Below, piece by piece: positions 54,458 to 62,328 of a DNA stretch of 64,000 nt. The stretch is taken from the NCBI RefSeq assembly GCF_029639405.1, contig NZ_CP121274.1, positions 3,720,001 through 3,784,000 on the forward strand, given 5' to 3'. The notes under the pieces were generated by a model. It had not been told where the DNA came from. It saw only the letters and a program-made list of their open reading frames with translations, and ran no database searches. The position numbers and the translations under genes are program-made. Within the stretch, counting starts at the first letter, position 1; the number at the start of each line of letters is the position of its first letter. This stretch comes from Microbacterium proteolyticum (lineage in GTDB: Bacteria > Actinomycetota > Actinomycetes > Actinomycetales > Microbacteriaceae).

Positions 54458-55834
54458 ATGACTCAGCACAACGAGTTCGATCTTGCGGTGGTCGGGACGG
54501 GCGGCGCGGCGATGTCCGCGGCGATCCACGCCCGACTCGAGGGGGCGAGCGTGGTCGCCATCGAATCGGGCACGCTCGGTGGCACCTGCGTGAACGTGGG
54601 TTGCGTGCCCTCCAAGACACTCCTCGCGGCCGCGCACACCCGCCACGCCGCGCTCACGAACCCGTTCCCCGGCGCCGCCACCTCCGCTGGGGCCGTCGAC
54701 CTCGGCGCGCTCGTGCAGCAGAAGGATGAGCTGGTCGGCATGCTCCGCCAGACCAAGTACGCCGACATCGCCGCCGCCTACGGGTTCGACATCCTCCCCG
54801 GCACCGCAACATTCACCGATCCCTCAACACTGCTCGTCGATGGACGACCGGTTCGCGCCAAGTCGTATCTCATCGCCACCGGCGCCGAACCGACCATCCC
54901 AACGATCCCCGGCCTCGAGCAGATCGATTACCTCACGTCGACCACGGCGATGGAACTCACCGAGCTGCCCGCTTCGCTCGTGGTGATCGGCGGCGGATTC
55001 GTCGGCCTCGAACAGGCCCAGCTGTTCGCCCGGCTCGGGGTCGAGGTCACCATCATCGGCCGGCTCGCCCCGCACGCCGAACCAGAACTCTCCTCCGAGC
55101 TCCGCAAAGCCTTCCTGACCGACGGAATCACCGTCATAGGCGACCGCGCCGCAACGATCACCCCACACGACGACCTGGTCCGAGTCCTCACCCGCACCGG
55201 GAAAGTAGCTACCGGTGAACGCGTCCTCGTCGCCACCGGCCGCACCCCCCGCACCGACGGGCTCGGCCTCGCCACTGCGGGCATCGCGACCGACACCCGC
55301 GGCTTCATCATTGTCGACGAACAACAGCGGACCACGAACCCGGCGGTGTTCGCCGCCGGCGACGTCACCGACGTGCCCCAGTACGTGTACGTCGCCGCGA
55401 GGACCGGGAAGATCGCCGCACACAACGCCCTCGGTCACTCTGAGCAGGTCGACTACACCGGGTTGCCCTCCGTCCTGTTCACCTCACCCCAACTCGCCTC
55501 GGCCGGGATCACCGAAGCCGAAGCCATCGCCGCCGGATACAGATGCGCCTGCCGATACCTGCGACTGGCCGACGTGCCCAGAGCCATCGCCAACCACAAC
55601 ACCCGCGGCGGCATCAAGATCGTCGCCGACGCCGACACCGGCAAAGTCCTCGGAGTCCACGCCCTCGCCGACACCGCCGGCGAGATGATGCTCGCCGCGA
55701 CCTACGCCATCAAAGCCGGATTCACCGTCACCCAACTCGCCGACACCTGGGCCCCGTACCTCACCATGGCCGAAGGCATCCGCCTCACTGCGAACCTCTT
55801 CCGCAACGAACTCCCCACTTCCTGCTGCGCCTGA
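54458..55834 (+). CDS. merA: mercuric reductase
   Basis: 458 residues; no N-terminal HMA domain. FAD-binding VVGTGGAAMSAAIHA, redox pair C44/C49 in GGTCVNVGCVPSK, NAD(P)-binding VIGGGFVGLEQAQLFARLG, VFAAGDVTD, dimer domain VLGVHALADTAGEM, and the C-terminal adjacent cysteines C456-C457 (PTSCCA) that hand Hg(II) to the active site. It reduces Hg(II) to volatile Hg(0) with NADPH. No merT/merP transporter or merB is in the element. Confidence 0.94.
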   Translation: MTQHNEFDLAVVGTGGAAMSAAIHARLEGASVVAIESGTLGGTCVNVGCVPSKTLLAAAHTRHAALTNPFPGAATSAGAVDLGALVQQKDELVGMLRQTKYADIAAAYGFDILPGTATFTDPSTLLVDGRPVRAKSYLIATGAEPTIPTIPGLEQIDYLTSTTAMELTELPASLVVIGGGFVGLEQAQLFARLGVEVTIIGRLAPHAEPELSSELRKAFLTDGITVIGDRAATITPHDDLVRVLTRTGKVATGERVLVATGRTPRTDGLGLATAGIATDTRGFIIVDEQQRTTNPAVFAAGDVTDVPQYVYVAARTGKIAAHNALGHSEQVDYTGLPSVLFTSPQLASAGITEAEAIAAGYRCACRYLRLADVPRAIANHNTRGGIKIVADADTGKVLGVHALADTAGEMMLAATYAIKAGFTVTQLADTWAPYLTMAEGIRLTANLFRNELPTSCCA

Positions 55835-55885
55835 CAACAGACAGCCACCCACATCGACCCGCCGCCACGACGGGGCCACTTCAAA

Positions 55886-55921
55886 CCGTCACCCCGGGGC
55901 CAAATCAGGTTGACAAAGTCA
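55886..55921 (-). repeat. right terminal inverted repeat of the IS21-mer element
   Basis: Read inward it begins TGACTTTGTCAACC and contains ATTTGGCCCCGG; partner of 51348-51383. Confidence 0.85.
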
Positions 55922-55927
55922 CTGGTC
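55922..55927 (+). repeat. target site duplication, right copy
   Basis: CTGGTC, identical to 51342-51347. Confidence 0.88.
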
Positions 55928-56272
55928 GGCGCGCCGCTGCTCGGCATCGCCTTCGGCCTCGGCTGGACCCCCTGCCTCGGCCCCACCCTCGCCGCGATCT
56001 CCGCACTCAGCATCAGCACCGCATCCGCCGCCCGCGGAGCACTCCTGGCCGTCATCTACTGCATCGGCCTCGGTCTGCCGTTCCTCGCCGTCGCCGCCGG
56101 CCTCGGATGGGCAACCACCGCCACCGGGTTCCTTCGCCGACACATCCGCGCCATCAACATCGCCGGCGGAACCGCCATGATCCTCACCGGCATCCTCATG
56201 ATCACCGGACTCTGGACAATGCTGATCTACTCACTCCAAACCCTCATCGGCGGAACGCTCCTGCCGATCTGA
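55928..56272 (+). pseudogene. ccdA: ccdA, 3' half
   Basis: Encodes [28 protein letters not shown], with the second redox Cys of CcdA in GWTPC, and three further helices to GGTLLPI. The frame extends back to a TTG at 55910 inside the transposon end, but the first native codons are those of the duplicated CTGGTC. Joined to the 5' half it gives a CcdA of about 240 residues. Confidence 0.92.
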
Positions 56273-56310
56273 GGATCGCGGCTTAGGTTGCATTTGCGTC
56301 CACGGACGAG

Positions 56311-56339
56311 CGAGGTTCCCGGAGGGTTGGCTAACCTCG
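56311..56339. terminator. hairpin between convergent ccdA and methyltransferase genes
   Basis: CGAGGTT (56311-56317) pairs with AACCTCG (56333-56339) over 15 bases in the 108-bp gap where the two genes converge, so it could end transcripts from either side. Confidence 0.4.
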
Positions 56340-56380
56340 AAGGAGATCCCGGATTTCATGCGAAGAGGAACTGGTTTCGC

Positions 56381-57496
56381 CTAAGTGTCAGGATTCCACT
56401 GAAGAACATGAAGGGCTCGGACCGCCTGGCGAGGTAGAACGCCGTTGCCGAGCGCGGTGAGCTGTTCGCTGCTGCTCAGCTCGAGGTCGGGGTCGGTGAG
56501 CCAGCCGTCTGGCAGGCCCATGAGCCATTCCACGAAGCGCGGCGCGGGACGGAGCTGACCGTCATGGTTCAGCACCGCCGGAGCTGGGGCGGGTCGTCCG
56601 CTGAGGTGTTCCCATCGTCGGATGGCTCCGGCGTAGTGTCCCCATCGTCGAACAGCTGCTCGATCAGCGGCCACAGTCCGACCGGCTCCTGGCCTCGCCT
56701 GCGTCGGGGGCCATTCTGCGCCAGGTCGATGATCTGATGCGAGAGGGCGATCGTGCCGCGTCGGGCTCGCACCTGTTCCAGCGTCTCCCCACCGCGGGCG
56801 ACGTCCGAGGCTAGCGGGGTGCGGAACAGCGCGCCGAGCGAGGATGAAGATCCGAAATCGGGTGTGTGGTGCGCCGACGTGGGAAGCGGGTAGGCCAACC
56901 CAGCGAGCGTCGTACCGGAGGTCGGCCAGATCGCCGAGTACGGCTCCAAGTGCCCGTAGAGGTCGGGCTGGTGCGTCTCCCAGATCCCACGGGTCGGGTT
57001 CCATTGCGCGAAGGGCAGCCCGTGTCGCGGGGGTTGCGCGTTCGAGGACTGCGGAGAGGGGGTTGCGTTCATCGTGGTCGTCCTGCGGGTCGGGGCGGCG
57101 TGCGGTGGCGGAGAGCAGGCCGCGGACGTTCTCGGCGACGACCCACTCGGGTTGCAGCACGTCGATCGCCGCCGCCATCTGCGCCCACAGGCCCGAGCGG
57201 GTGCCCGGTGCGAGGCCGGCTCGCTTGCCGACCGTGGAGACGTCCTGGCAGGGGAACCCGCCGCAAATCACGTCGACCGGCGCGACCTGCCGCCAGTCGA
57301 CCTGCGTGATGTCGCCAAGGTTGGGGATAGCGGGCCAGTGATGCGCGAACACGCGGGCCGGGGCGGGGTTGAGCTCGGAGAACCAGGCCGTGCGTCCGCC
57401 GAGGACGTGCTCGACGGCGAGGTCGAGGCCGCCGTAGCCGGAGAACAGCGATCCGATCCGCAGCGGGGCGGCCGGGGCGGGGGCTGAGTCGGGCAT
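56381..57496 (-). CDS. C5-cytosine DNA methyltransferase
   Basis: 371 residues from the ATG at 57494-57496 (AGGAA upstream). Motif I IGSLFSGYGGLDLAV, motif IV GGFPCQDVS (catalytic C83), motif VI VVAENVRGL (122-127), motif VIII HTRFRIFILARR and motif X QLTALGNGVLPRQAVRAL are all present. The variable middle is Arg/Pro-rich and holds the target-recognition region. A 167-codon open frame lies nested in it. On a conjugative element such an enzyme may protect incoming DNA from host restriction; no partner restriction enzyme is visible. Confidence 0.92.
   Translation of the reverse strand: MPDSAPAPAAPLRIGSLFSGYGGLDLAVEHVLGGRTAWFSELNPAPARVFAHHWPAIPNLGDITQVDWRQVAPVDVICGGFPCQDVSTVGKRAGLAPGTRSGLWAQMAAAIDVLQPEWVVAENVRGLLSATARRPDPQDDHDERNPLSAVLERATPATRAALRAMEPDPWDLGDAPARPLRALGAVLGDLADLRYDARWVGLPASHVGAPHTRFRIFILARRAVPHPASLGRRPRWGDAGTGASPTRHDRPLASDHRPGAEWPPTQARPGAGRTVAADRAAVRRWGHYAGAIRRWEHLSGRPAPAPAVLNHDGQLRPAPRFVEWLMGLPDGWLTDPDLELSSSEQLTALGNGVLPRQAVRALHVLQWNPDT
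56569..57072 (-). CDS. nested overlapping reading frame inside the methyltransferase gene
   Basis: 167 residues on the same strand, in a different frame from the methyltransferase and fully within it. Its translation looks protein-like rather than random: GLPFAQWNPTRGIWE, YSAIWPTSGTTLAGLAYPLPTSA, ARGGETLEQVRARRGTIALSHQIIDL and GLWPLIEQLFDDGDTTPEPSDDGN. WPTSG/PLPTS segments are known to me from proteins encoded next to, or within, phage C5 methylases. ATG start; the ribosome site is unclear. The alternatives are real dual coding, or a frameshifted piece of the methylase target-recognition domain. Confidence 0.45.
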   Translation of the reverse strand: MNATPSPQSSNAQPPRHGLPFAQWNPTRGIWETHQPDLYGHLEPYSAIWPTSGTTLAGLAYPLPTSAHHTPDFGSSSSLGALFRTPLASDVARGGETLEQVRARRGTIALSHQIIDLAQNGPRRRRGQEPVGLWPLIEQLFDDGDTTPEPSDDGNTSADDPPQLRRC

Positions 57497-57710
57497 CGAG
57501 GTTCCTGTGCGGTCGGCGCGTCCCGGTTGAGGCACTCGCCGGGCTGGTCACCTTCCAGGTGCGCGCGACTCCCACAAGCTCCGCGGCTCCGCCCTCGTCT
57601 TCCCGGCGTCGATCGTTCGGCGCGGTGGCCTCGGATCGCGTTGCTGGGAGCACTGTTCGGCGCGGGCGGTCAGCCTGCCTTCGGTCGGCCCACGCCTCTT
57701 GCAGACGAGG

Positions 57711-57740
57711 TTCGGACCCGGCGCGAGCGCCGGGTCCGAA
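57711..57740. other. perfect 13-bp inverted repeat, candidate oriT hairpin
   Basis: TTCGGACCCGGCG (57711-57723), loop CGAG, CGCCGGGTCCGAA (57728-57740), 29 bp before the relaxase ATG. MobF relaxases nick beside such hairpins, and oriT often lies next to the relaxase gene. It could instead be an attenuator of relaxase expression. The rest of the 273-bp gap (57497-57769) holds one GCGCACCT motif copy and no gene. Confidence 0.5.
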
Positions 57741-57769
57741 GGCGGTGGTCCCGTTCGCACCTGACGGGC

Positions 57770-60700
57770 ATGACGGTCTCGATGCGGGTGATGAGCGCGG
57801 GCGAGGGTTACAAGTACCTGCTCAAGACGGTCGCCGCGGGCGACGGGAACCGTGCCTTGTCGACCCCGCTGACGCGGTACTACCTCGAGGAGGGAACCCC
57901 GCCCGGTCGTTGGATGGGCAGCGGCGTGCCTTCGCTTGGCGGCGGCAGGATTGTTTCTGGCGATCAGGTCTCCGAGGTTCAACTTCAGCTGCTCGTCGGC
58001 ATGGGCCGTGATCCGGTCACGGGCGATCCGCTCGGCCGCGCCTACCAGGACTTCTCGACTGCTGCCGTTCGTGTCGAGGCGCGGATCGCATCGCTGGACC
58101 CGAGCCTGGGCCTGGTCGCTCGGGCGGAGGCGATCGCGCAGATCGAGGCCGAGGAAGCTGCGCGCGGGACGCGGCGCGCGGTCGCCGGGTTCGACTTCAC
58201 GTTCTCGATCCCGAAGGCTGCATCCGTCGTGTGGGCGGTTGCGGACGCCGGCACGCAGGCGATCATCGCCGACGCGCACCATGCGGCCGTTGCGGAGGTG
58301 GTTGCGTTCATGGAGCGGGAGATTGCGGCCACGCGCGTCGGCGCAGCCGGACGCGACGGCGCCGTTGCACAGGTCGGCGTCGGTGGACTCATCGCAACCG
58401 CGTTCGATCACTACGACAGCAGGGCCGGCGACCCCCACTTGCACACGCACGTCGTGATCTCGAACAAGGTGCAGACGTTGCTCGACGGCAAGTGGCGGTC
58501 GCTGGACGGGCGGCCCCTGCACGCGGCGGTCGTCGCCCTGTCGGAGCTGCACGAGGCGGTGTTCGCCGACCATCTCACCCGCGTTCTCGGCGTCGAGTGG
58601 GAGGCGCGATCTCGTGGCCGGGACCGGAACCCGGCTTGGGCGATCACGACCGTCCCGGAGTCGCTGATCGCCCTGTTCTCCAGCCGGTCACGGCACATCG
58701 ACGAGGAAGCCGACCGGCTGATCGAGCGGTACATCGCCGAGCACGGGCGGCGTCCGTCGCCGGCGACGATCGTGAAGCTGCGCGCGCAGGCGACGTTGAC
58801 GACGAGACCGGACAAGCAGGTGCAGTCCCTCGCGGCGCTGACGGCGCAATGGCGTCGTCGTGCGAGCGCGACCCTGGGCGAGGACGCGACCGAGTGGGCG
58901 CGCCGGATCACCGACGCCTCGTCGCCGCCGCTGTTGCGCGCCGACGACATTCCCCTAGACGTGATACGCGAGCTCGGGCAGAGGGTGGTCGAGGTCGTCG
59001 GCGAGAAGCGGGCGACGTGGCGACGGTGGAACCTCTACGCGGAGGCCGCGCGGCAGACGATGGGCTGGCGGTTCGCCAGCACGACCGATCGCGACGCGAT
59101 CGTCGGCATGGTCGCCGATGCCGCCGAGGCGGGGTCGCTGCGGCTGACCCCGCCGGAGCTGGCGAGCAGTCCGGCGATCTTCCGACGCTCGGACGGGACG
59201 AGCGCGTTCCGTCCGAAGCACGCCACGGTCTACTCCTCCGAGCAGCTCCTCGCGGCCGAGGATCGGCTGCTCGAACGGTCCCGGATGCTGACCGCGCCCA
59301 CGCTCGACCTCGCCCAGCTCGAGCGCGTCACCCGCAGGCCCGACCGTCGTGGTCTCGTGCTCGGCGACGACCAGGCCGCCGCCTTGGCGACGGTCGCGGT
59401 CTCCGGTCGCGTCCTCGACGTGCTGGTCGGCCCGGCCGGCGCCGGGAAGACGACGGCCATGAGCGCCCTGCGGCGGGCCTGGGAGATGCAGCATGGGCAC
59501 GGATCGGTGGTGGGATTGGCGCCGTCCGCGGCGGCGGCGCAGGTGCTCGGCGACGACCTTGGGATCGTCACCGAGAACACGGCGAAGTGGTGGCAAGACC
59601 ACCTCGTGCGTGGCACGACGTTCGCAGCCGGGCAGCTGGTCATCATCGACGAGGCATCCCTCGCCGGGACACTCACGCTGGATCGGATCACCGCGCTCGT
59701 GGCACAGGCCGGCGCGAAAGCACTGCTGGTGGGCGACTGGGCTCAGTTGCAGTCCGTAGACGCCGGCGGGGCGTTCTCGATGCTCGTCCACGACCGGGAC
59801 GACGCCCCCGAGCTGGTCGACATCCACCGCTTCACGCACCGCTGGGAGAAGGCGGCGTCCCTTGGGCTGCGCCACGGCGACGCCTCCGTGATCGACGAGT
59901 ACGACGCCCACGGTCGCGTCCACGACGGCGACACTGACGCCATGACGGACGCCGCCTACACCGGCTGGCGCGGCGACATGCTCGCCGGGCGCGAGTCGGT
60001 GCTGATCGCGGAGACCCACGAGTCGGTCTCCGCGCTGAACCAGCGAGCACGCGCGGACCTGATCCTCGACGGCGCCGTGACGCCGCTGCGCGGCTCGGTC
60101 CAGCTGCACGACGGCACCCTCGCATCACCGGGCGATGCCGTCATCTCCCGCCACAACGACCGGCGCTTGCGGGCCGGGCGCGGCTGGGTCCGCAACGGCG
60201 ACCGCTGGACGATGACCGCCGTGCGCAGCGATGGCTCGGTCACCGTCCGCCGCGCCGGCCGACGCCGCGGCGCGTCCCTGGTGCTGCCGGCCGGCTACGT
60301 CCGCGAACACCTCGATCTCGGCTATGCGGTCACGGCACACCGGGCGCAGGGACTCACCACCGACACCGCGCACGCCCTGATCGAGGCGACGACGACGCGG
60401 GAGAACCTGTACGTCGCGATGACGCGCGGACGCGACGCGAACCACGCCTACGTCGCCACCGGCCGACCGGACGGCGTGCATGCCGGCCCGCATCCCGGCG
60501 ACAACACCGCGGCGAGCGCACGCACGGTGCTGTTCGGCGTCGTGCAGCACTCCGGCGCCGAGCTCTCCGCGCACGAGACGGTCACCTCCGAGCAGGAGGC
60601 ATGGTCGTCCATCCGGCAGATCGCGGCGGAGTACGACACGATCGCCACCGCCGCGCAGCAGGATCGCTGGGTCGCCCTGATCCGCGCCAGCGGCCTCACC

Positions 60701-61330
60701 GAACGCGAGGCCGAGGACGCCATCGCCTCCGACGCCTTCGGCGCGCTCGCCGCCGAGCTGCGCTACGCCGAGGCCAACCATCACGACGTCGCTACCCTGC
60801 TGCCACGGCTGGTCGCCTCCCGCAGCCTCCACGACGCCCAGGACGTCGCGGCGGTCCTGCACGCGCGCCTGTCCGCCGTGACATCCAGGCCAGCCGGCGC
60901 GGGCCGCGCCCGCCGTGCGCCACGACTGATCGCCGGGCTCATCCCCGAGGCGGCCGGGCGGATGGACGCGCAGATGCGGCGCGCGCTCGATGAGCGCCGA
61001 CAGCTCATCGAGGACCGCGCCCAGGCGCTCGCCCGCGCCGCCCTGGCCGAGCACCGGGCCTGGGTCGGGCACCTCGGGCAGCCGCCGGCCCGGCCGGCGC
61101 CGCGCGCCCGATGGTGGCAGGCGGCCGCCACCATCGCCGCCTACCGGGATCGGTACGAGGTCACGGCGGACACTCCGCTCGGGCCGGCCCCCGACGCGGC
61201 CGCACAGCGACTCGACGCCGCACGGGCGCGCGCCGCTCTGGAGCGTGCCCGCACGCTCGCCGACACGGGCGAGCGCGACACTTGGACACCGCCGGACCCT
61301 CGCGCCGAGCGCACCGGACCCGGCCTGTGA
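57770..61330 (+). CDS. MobF-family relaxase with RecD-like helicase (TraA)
   Basis: 1186 residues. TrwC relaxase domain at the N-terminus: tyrosines Y14/Y16 in GEGYKYLLKT, FDFTFSIPKAASVVW, and the metal-binding HLHTH (H223, H225, H227). The helicase part has Walker A GPAGAGKTT (554-562), VIIDEASLAG, GDWAQLQSV and the UvrD-like TAHRAQGLTTD and VAMTRGRDANHAYV motifs. The C-terminal 250 residues are helical. It nicks oriT, stays covalently bound to the 5' end and unwinds the strand for transfer. Confidence 0.95.
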   Translation: MTVSMRVMSAGEGYKYLLKTVAAGDGNRALSTPLTRYYLEEGTPPGRWMGSGVPSLGGGRIVSGDQVSEVQLQLLVGMGRDPVTGDPLGRAYQDFSTAAVRVEARIASLDPSLGLVARAEAIAQIEAEEAARGTRRAVAGFDFTFSIPKAASVVWAVADAGTQAIIADAHHAAVAEVVAFMEREIAATRVGAAGRDGAVAQVGVGGLIATAFDHYDSRAGDPHLHTHVVISNKVQTLLDGKWRSLDGRPLHAAVVALSELHEAVFADHLTRVLGVEWEARSRGRDRNPAWAITTVPESLIALFSSRSRHIDEEADRLIERYIAEHGRRPSPATIVKLRAQATLTTRPDKQVQSLAALTAQWRRRASATLGEDATEWARRITDASSPPLLRADDIPLDVIRELGQRVVEVVGEKRATWRRWNLYAEAARQTMGWRFASTTDRDAIVGMVADAAEAGSLRLTPPELASSPAIFRRSDGTSAFRPKHATVYSSEQLLAAEDRLLERSRMLTAPTLDLAQLERVTRRPDRRGLVLGDDQAAALATVAVSGRVLDVLVGPAGAGKTTAMSALRRAWEMQHGHGSVVGLAPSAAAAQVLGDDLGIVTENTAKWWQDHLVRGTTFAAGQLVIIDEASLAGTLTLDRITALVAQAGAKALLVGDWAQLQSVDAGGAFSMLVHDRDDAPELVDIHRFTHRWEKAASLGLRHGDASVIDEYDAHGRVHDGDTDAMTDAAYTGWRGDMLAGRESVLIAETHESVSALNQRARADLILDGAVTPLRGSVQLHDGTLASPGDAVISRHNDRRLRAGRGWVRNGDRWTMTAVRSDGSVTVRRAGRRRGASLVLPAGYVREHLDLGYAVTAHRAQGLTTDTAHALIEATTTRENLYVAMTRGRDANHAYVATGRPDGVHAGPHPGDNTAASARTVLFGVVQHSGAELSAHETVTSEQEAWSSIRQIAAEYDTIATAAQQDRWVALIRASGLTEREAEDAIASDAFGALAAELRYAEANHHDVATLLPRLVASRSLHDAQDVAAVLHARLSAVTSRPAGAGRARRAPRLIAGLIPEAAGRMDAQMRRALDERRQLIEDRAQALARAALAEHRAWVGHLGQPPARPAPRARWWQAAATIAAYRDRYEVTADTPLGPAPDAAAQRLDAARARAALERARTLADTGERDTWTPPDPRAERTGPGL

Positions 61331-61444
61331 TCGGCAATGCGCTTCCGATGTCGCACCTGTCGGCGTATTCTGCCTGCAGGCAGTTCCTTTCGGCGCCGTC
61401 GCTTGTCGCGAAGGCATGACCGCACCGTCAGCCGGCCGGTCCTT

Positions 61445-61470
61445 CTAGTTACTCGCTGCCGAGTCACTAG
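61445..61470. promoter_or_regulatory. near-perfect palindrome, candidate operator
   Basis: CTAGTTACTCG (61445-61455), spacer CTGC, CGAGTCACTAG (61460-61470): 10 of 11 bases pair. It overlaps the start of the GGAGAGG ribosome site of the next gene, so a bound repressor would block it. The 61331-61444 stretch upstream shows no gene. Confidence 0.55.
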
Positions 61471-61485
61471 GAGAGGACCGCCCTC

Positions 61486-61824
61486 ATGATCCGGCTACTC
61501 TGGACCCTCAGCGTCCGTACCCGTGCGTTCCTGCGCCGCTACATGCCGACCAACATCCTGCTCGACCGGATCCGCACCCGTCGCGGCCTCAAGTGGGGCG
61601 TCCCCGCGATGCTCATCGCCGTCCCCTACCTGCTCATCGCAGCGACCCTCGCCGCCGCGGTCGCCGACGGCGGCCCCGGCTGGCTGAACTTCCTAGTCGT
61701 GCTGTTCCTCTGGAACGCCGCGAAGTTCGCGTTCATCGGCCCGGTCAGCCTGATCCTGCTGGCCCGGACCCGCCTGCACGAGGCCCGCGCCCGCCGCGCG
61801 CAGGCCCGCTACGCCACCGCTTGA
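61486..61824 (+). CDS. small membrane protein following the relaxase
   Basis: 112 residues, two helices ([51 protein letters not shown]) between basic ends ([25 protein letters not shown]). GGAGAGG precedes the ATG. Similar small proteins lie beside MobF relaxases in Micrococcales elements. Function unknown. Confidence 0.65.
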   Translation: MIRLLWTLSVRTRAFLRRYMPTNILLDRIRTRRGLKWGVPAMLIAVPYLLIAATLAAAVADGGPGWLNFLVVLFLWNAAKFAFIGPVSLILLARTRLHEARARRAQARYATA

Positions 61825-61865
61825 CAGGACGCTCCCACCCATCTCTGGGCAACCCCTCGCCTAGT

Positions 61866-61882
61866 GGATAACGGTATTATCC
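61866..61882. promoter_or_regulatory. operator/promoter upstream of the wHTH regulator
   Basis: GGATAA-CGGTA-TTATCC dyad with a TATTAT -10-like element inside, framed by CTCGCC (about 61856) and GGCGAG (about 61890). It lies 48 bp before the regulator start, which suggests self-control. Confidence 0.45.
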
Positions 61883-61930
61883 CCTTGTGGGCGAGGTGAG
61901 ACGACAAGGCGACTCCGGCAGAATGGACGG

Positions 61931-62251
61931 GTGCCTGAACACGTTCGCCCCGACCTGCCTCCTGCGGTCGGTGACGCCGTGAGCGCGTTCGGCTACGGCG
62001 TCCGGGTCGCCATCATCGGCTACATCCACGAGCATGGCCCCGCCACCCGCGGACAGCTCGCCACCGCCCTCGGCCTAGTGCCCAAGACCGTGCAGTTCCA
62101 TCTCACCGGGCTCACAGCCCTAGGCGTCGTCATACCTGACCCACCCCCTGAACAAGCCCGACGCGGCCAGCGCACGCGCTATGAAATCGACGCCGGTCGA
62201 GTGCTGGAGCTGTACGCCGAACTCGGTAAGCATCTCGGCATCGGCGGCTGA
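61931..62251 (+). CDS. winged-helix transcriptional regulator
   Basis: 106 residues from GTG. ArsR/MarR-like HTH: VRVAIIGYIHEHGPATRGQLATALGLVPKTVQFHLTGLTALGVV, then a wing with RGQRTRYEIDAGRV. No metal-binding cysteines. Probably regulates the relaxase-end genes or its own promoter. Confidence 0.75.
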   Translation: MPEHVRPDLPPAVGDAVSAFGYGVRVAIIGYIHEHGPATRGQLATALGLVPKTVQFHLTGLTALGVVIPDPPPEQARRGQRTRYEIDAGRVLELYAELGKHLGIGG

Positions 62252-62328
62252 ACGCTCCCGAGGCGTTTGGCGCTTCGGTCTCGACTGCACGAGTCCCACT
62301 CCGACGCTGGACGCGACAGTGATTCGGG

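Larger units (their letters stand above)
51348..55921 (+). mobile_element. IS21-family transposon carrying merR and merA
   Basis: 4574 bp. Imperfect 36-bp terminal inverted repeats (51348-51383 and 55886-55921; 30 matches) begin TGGCTCTGTCAG and, read inward, TGACTTTGTCAA. Subterminal copies of GACGGTTTGA with TGGCCCC lie just inside both ends, as is usual for IS21. Order: istA, istB, then merR (minus) and merA (plus). No terminal repeat is visible between istB and merR, so the mercury genes are passengers of the element. An exact CTGGTC duplication flanks it. Confidence 0.9.
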
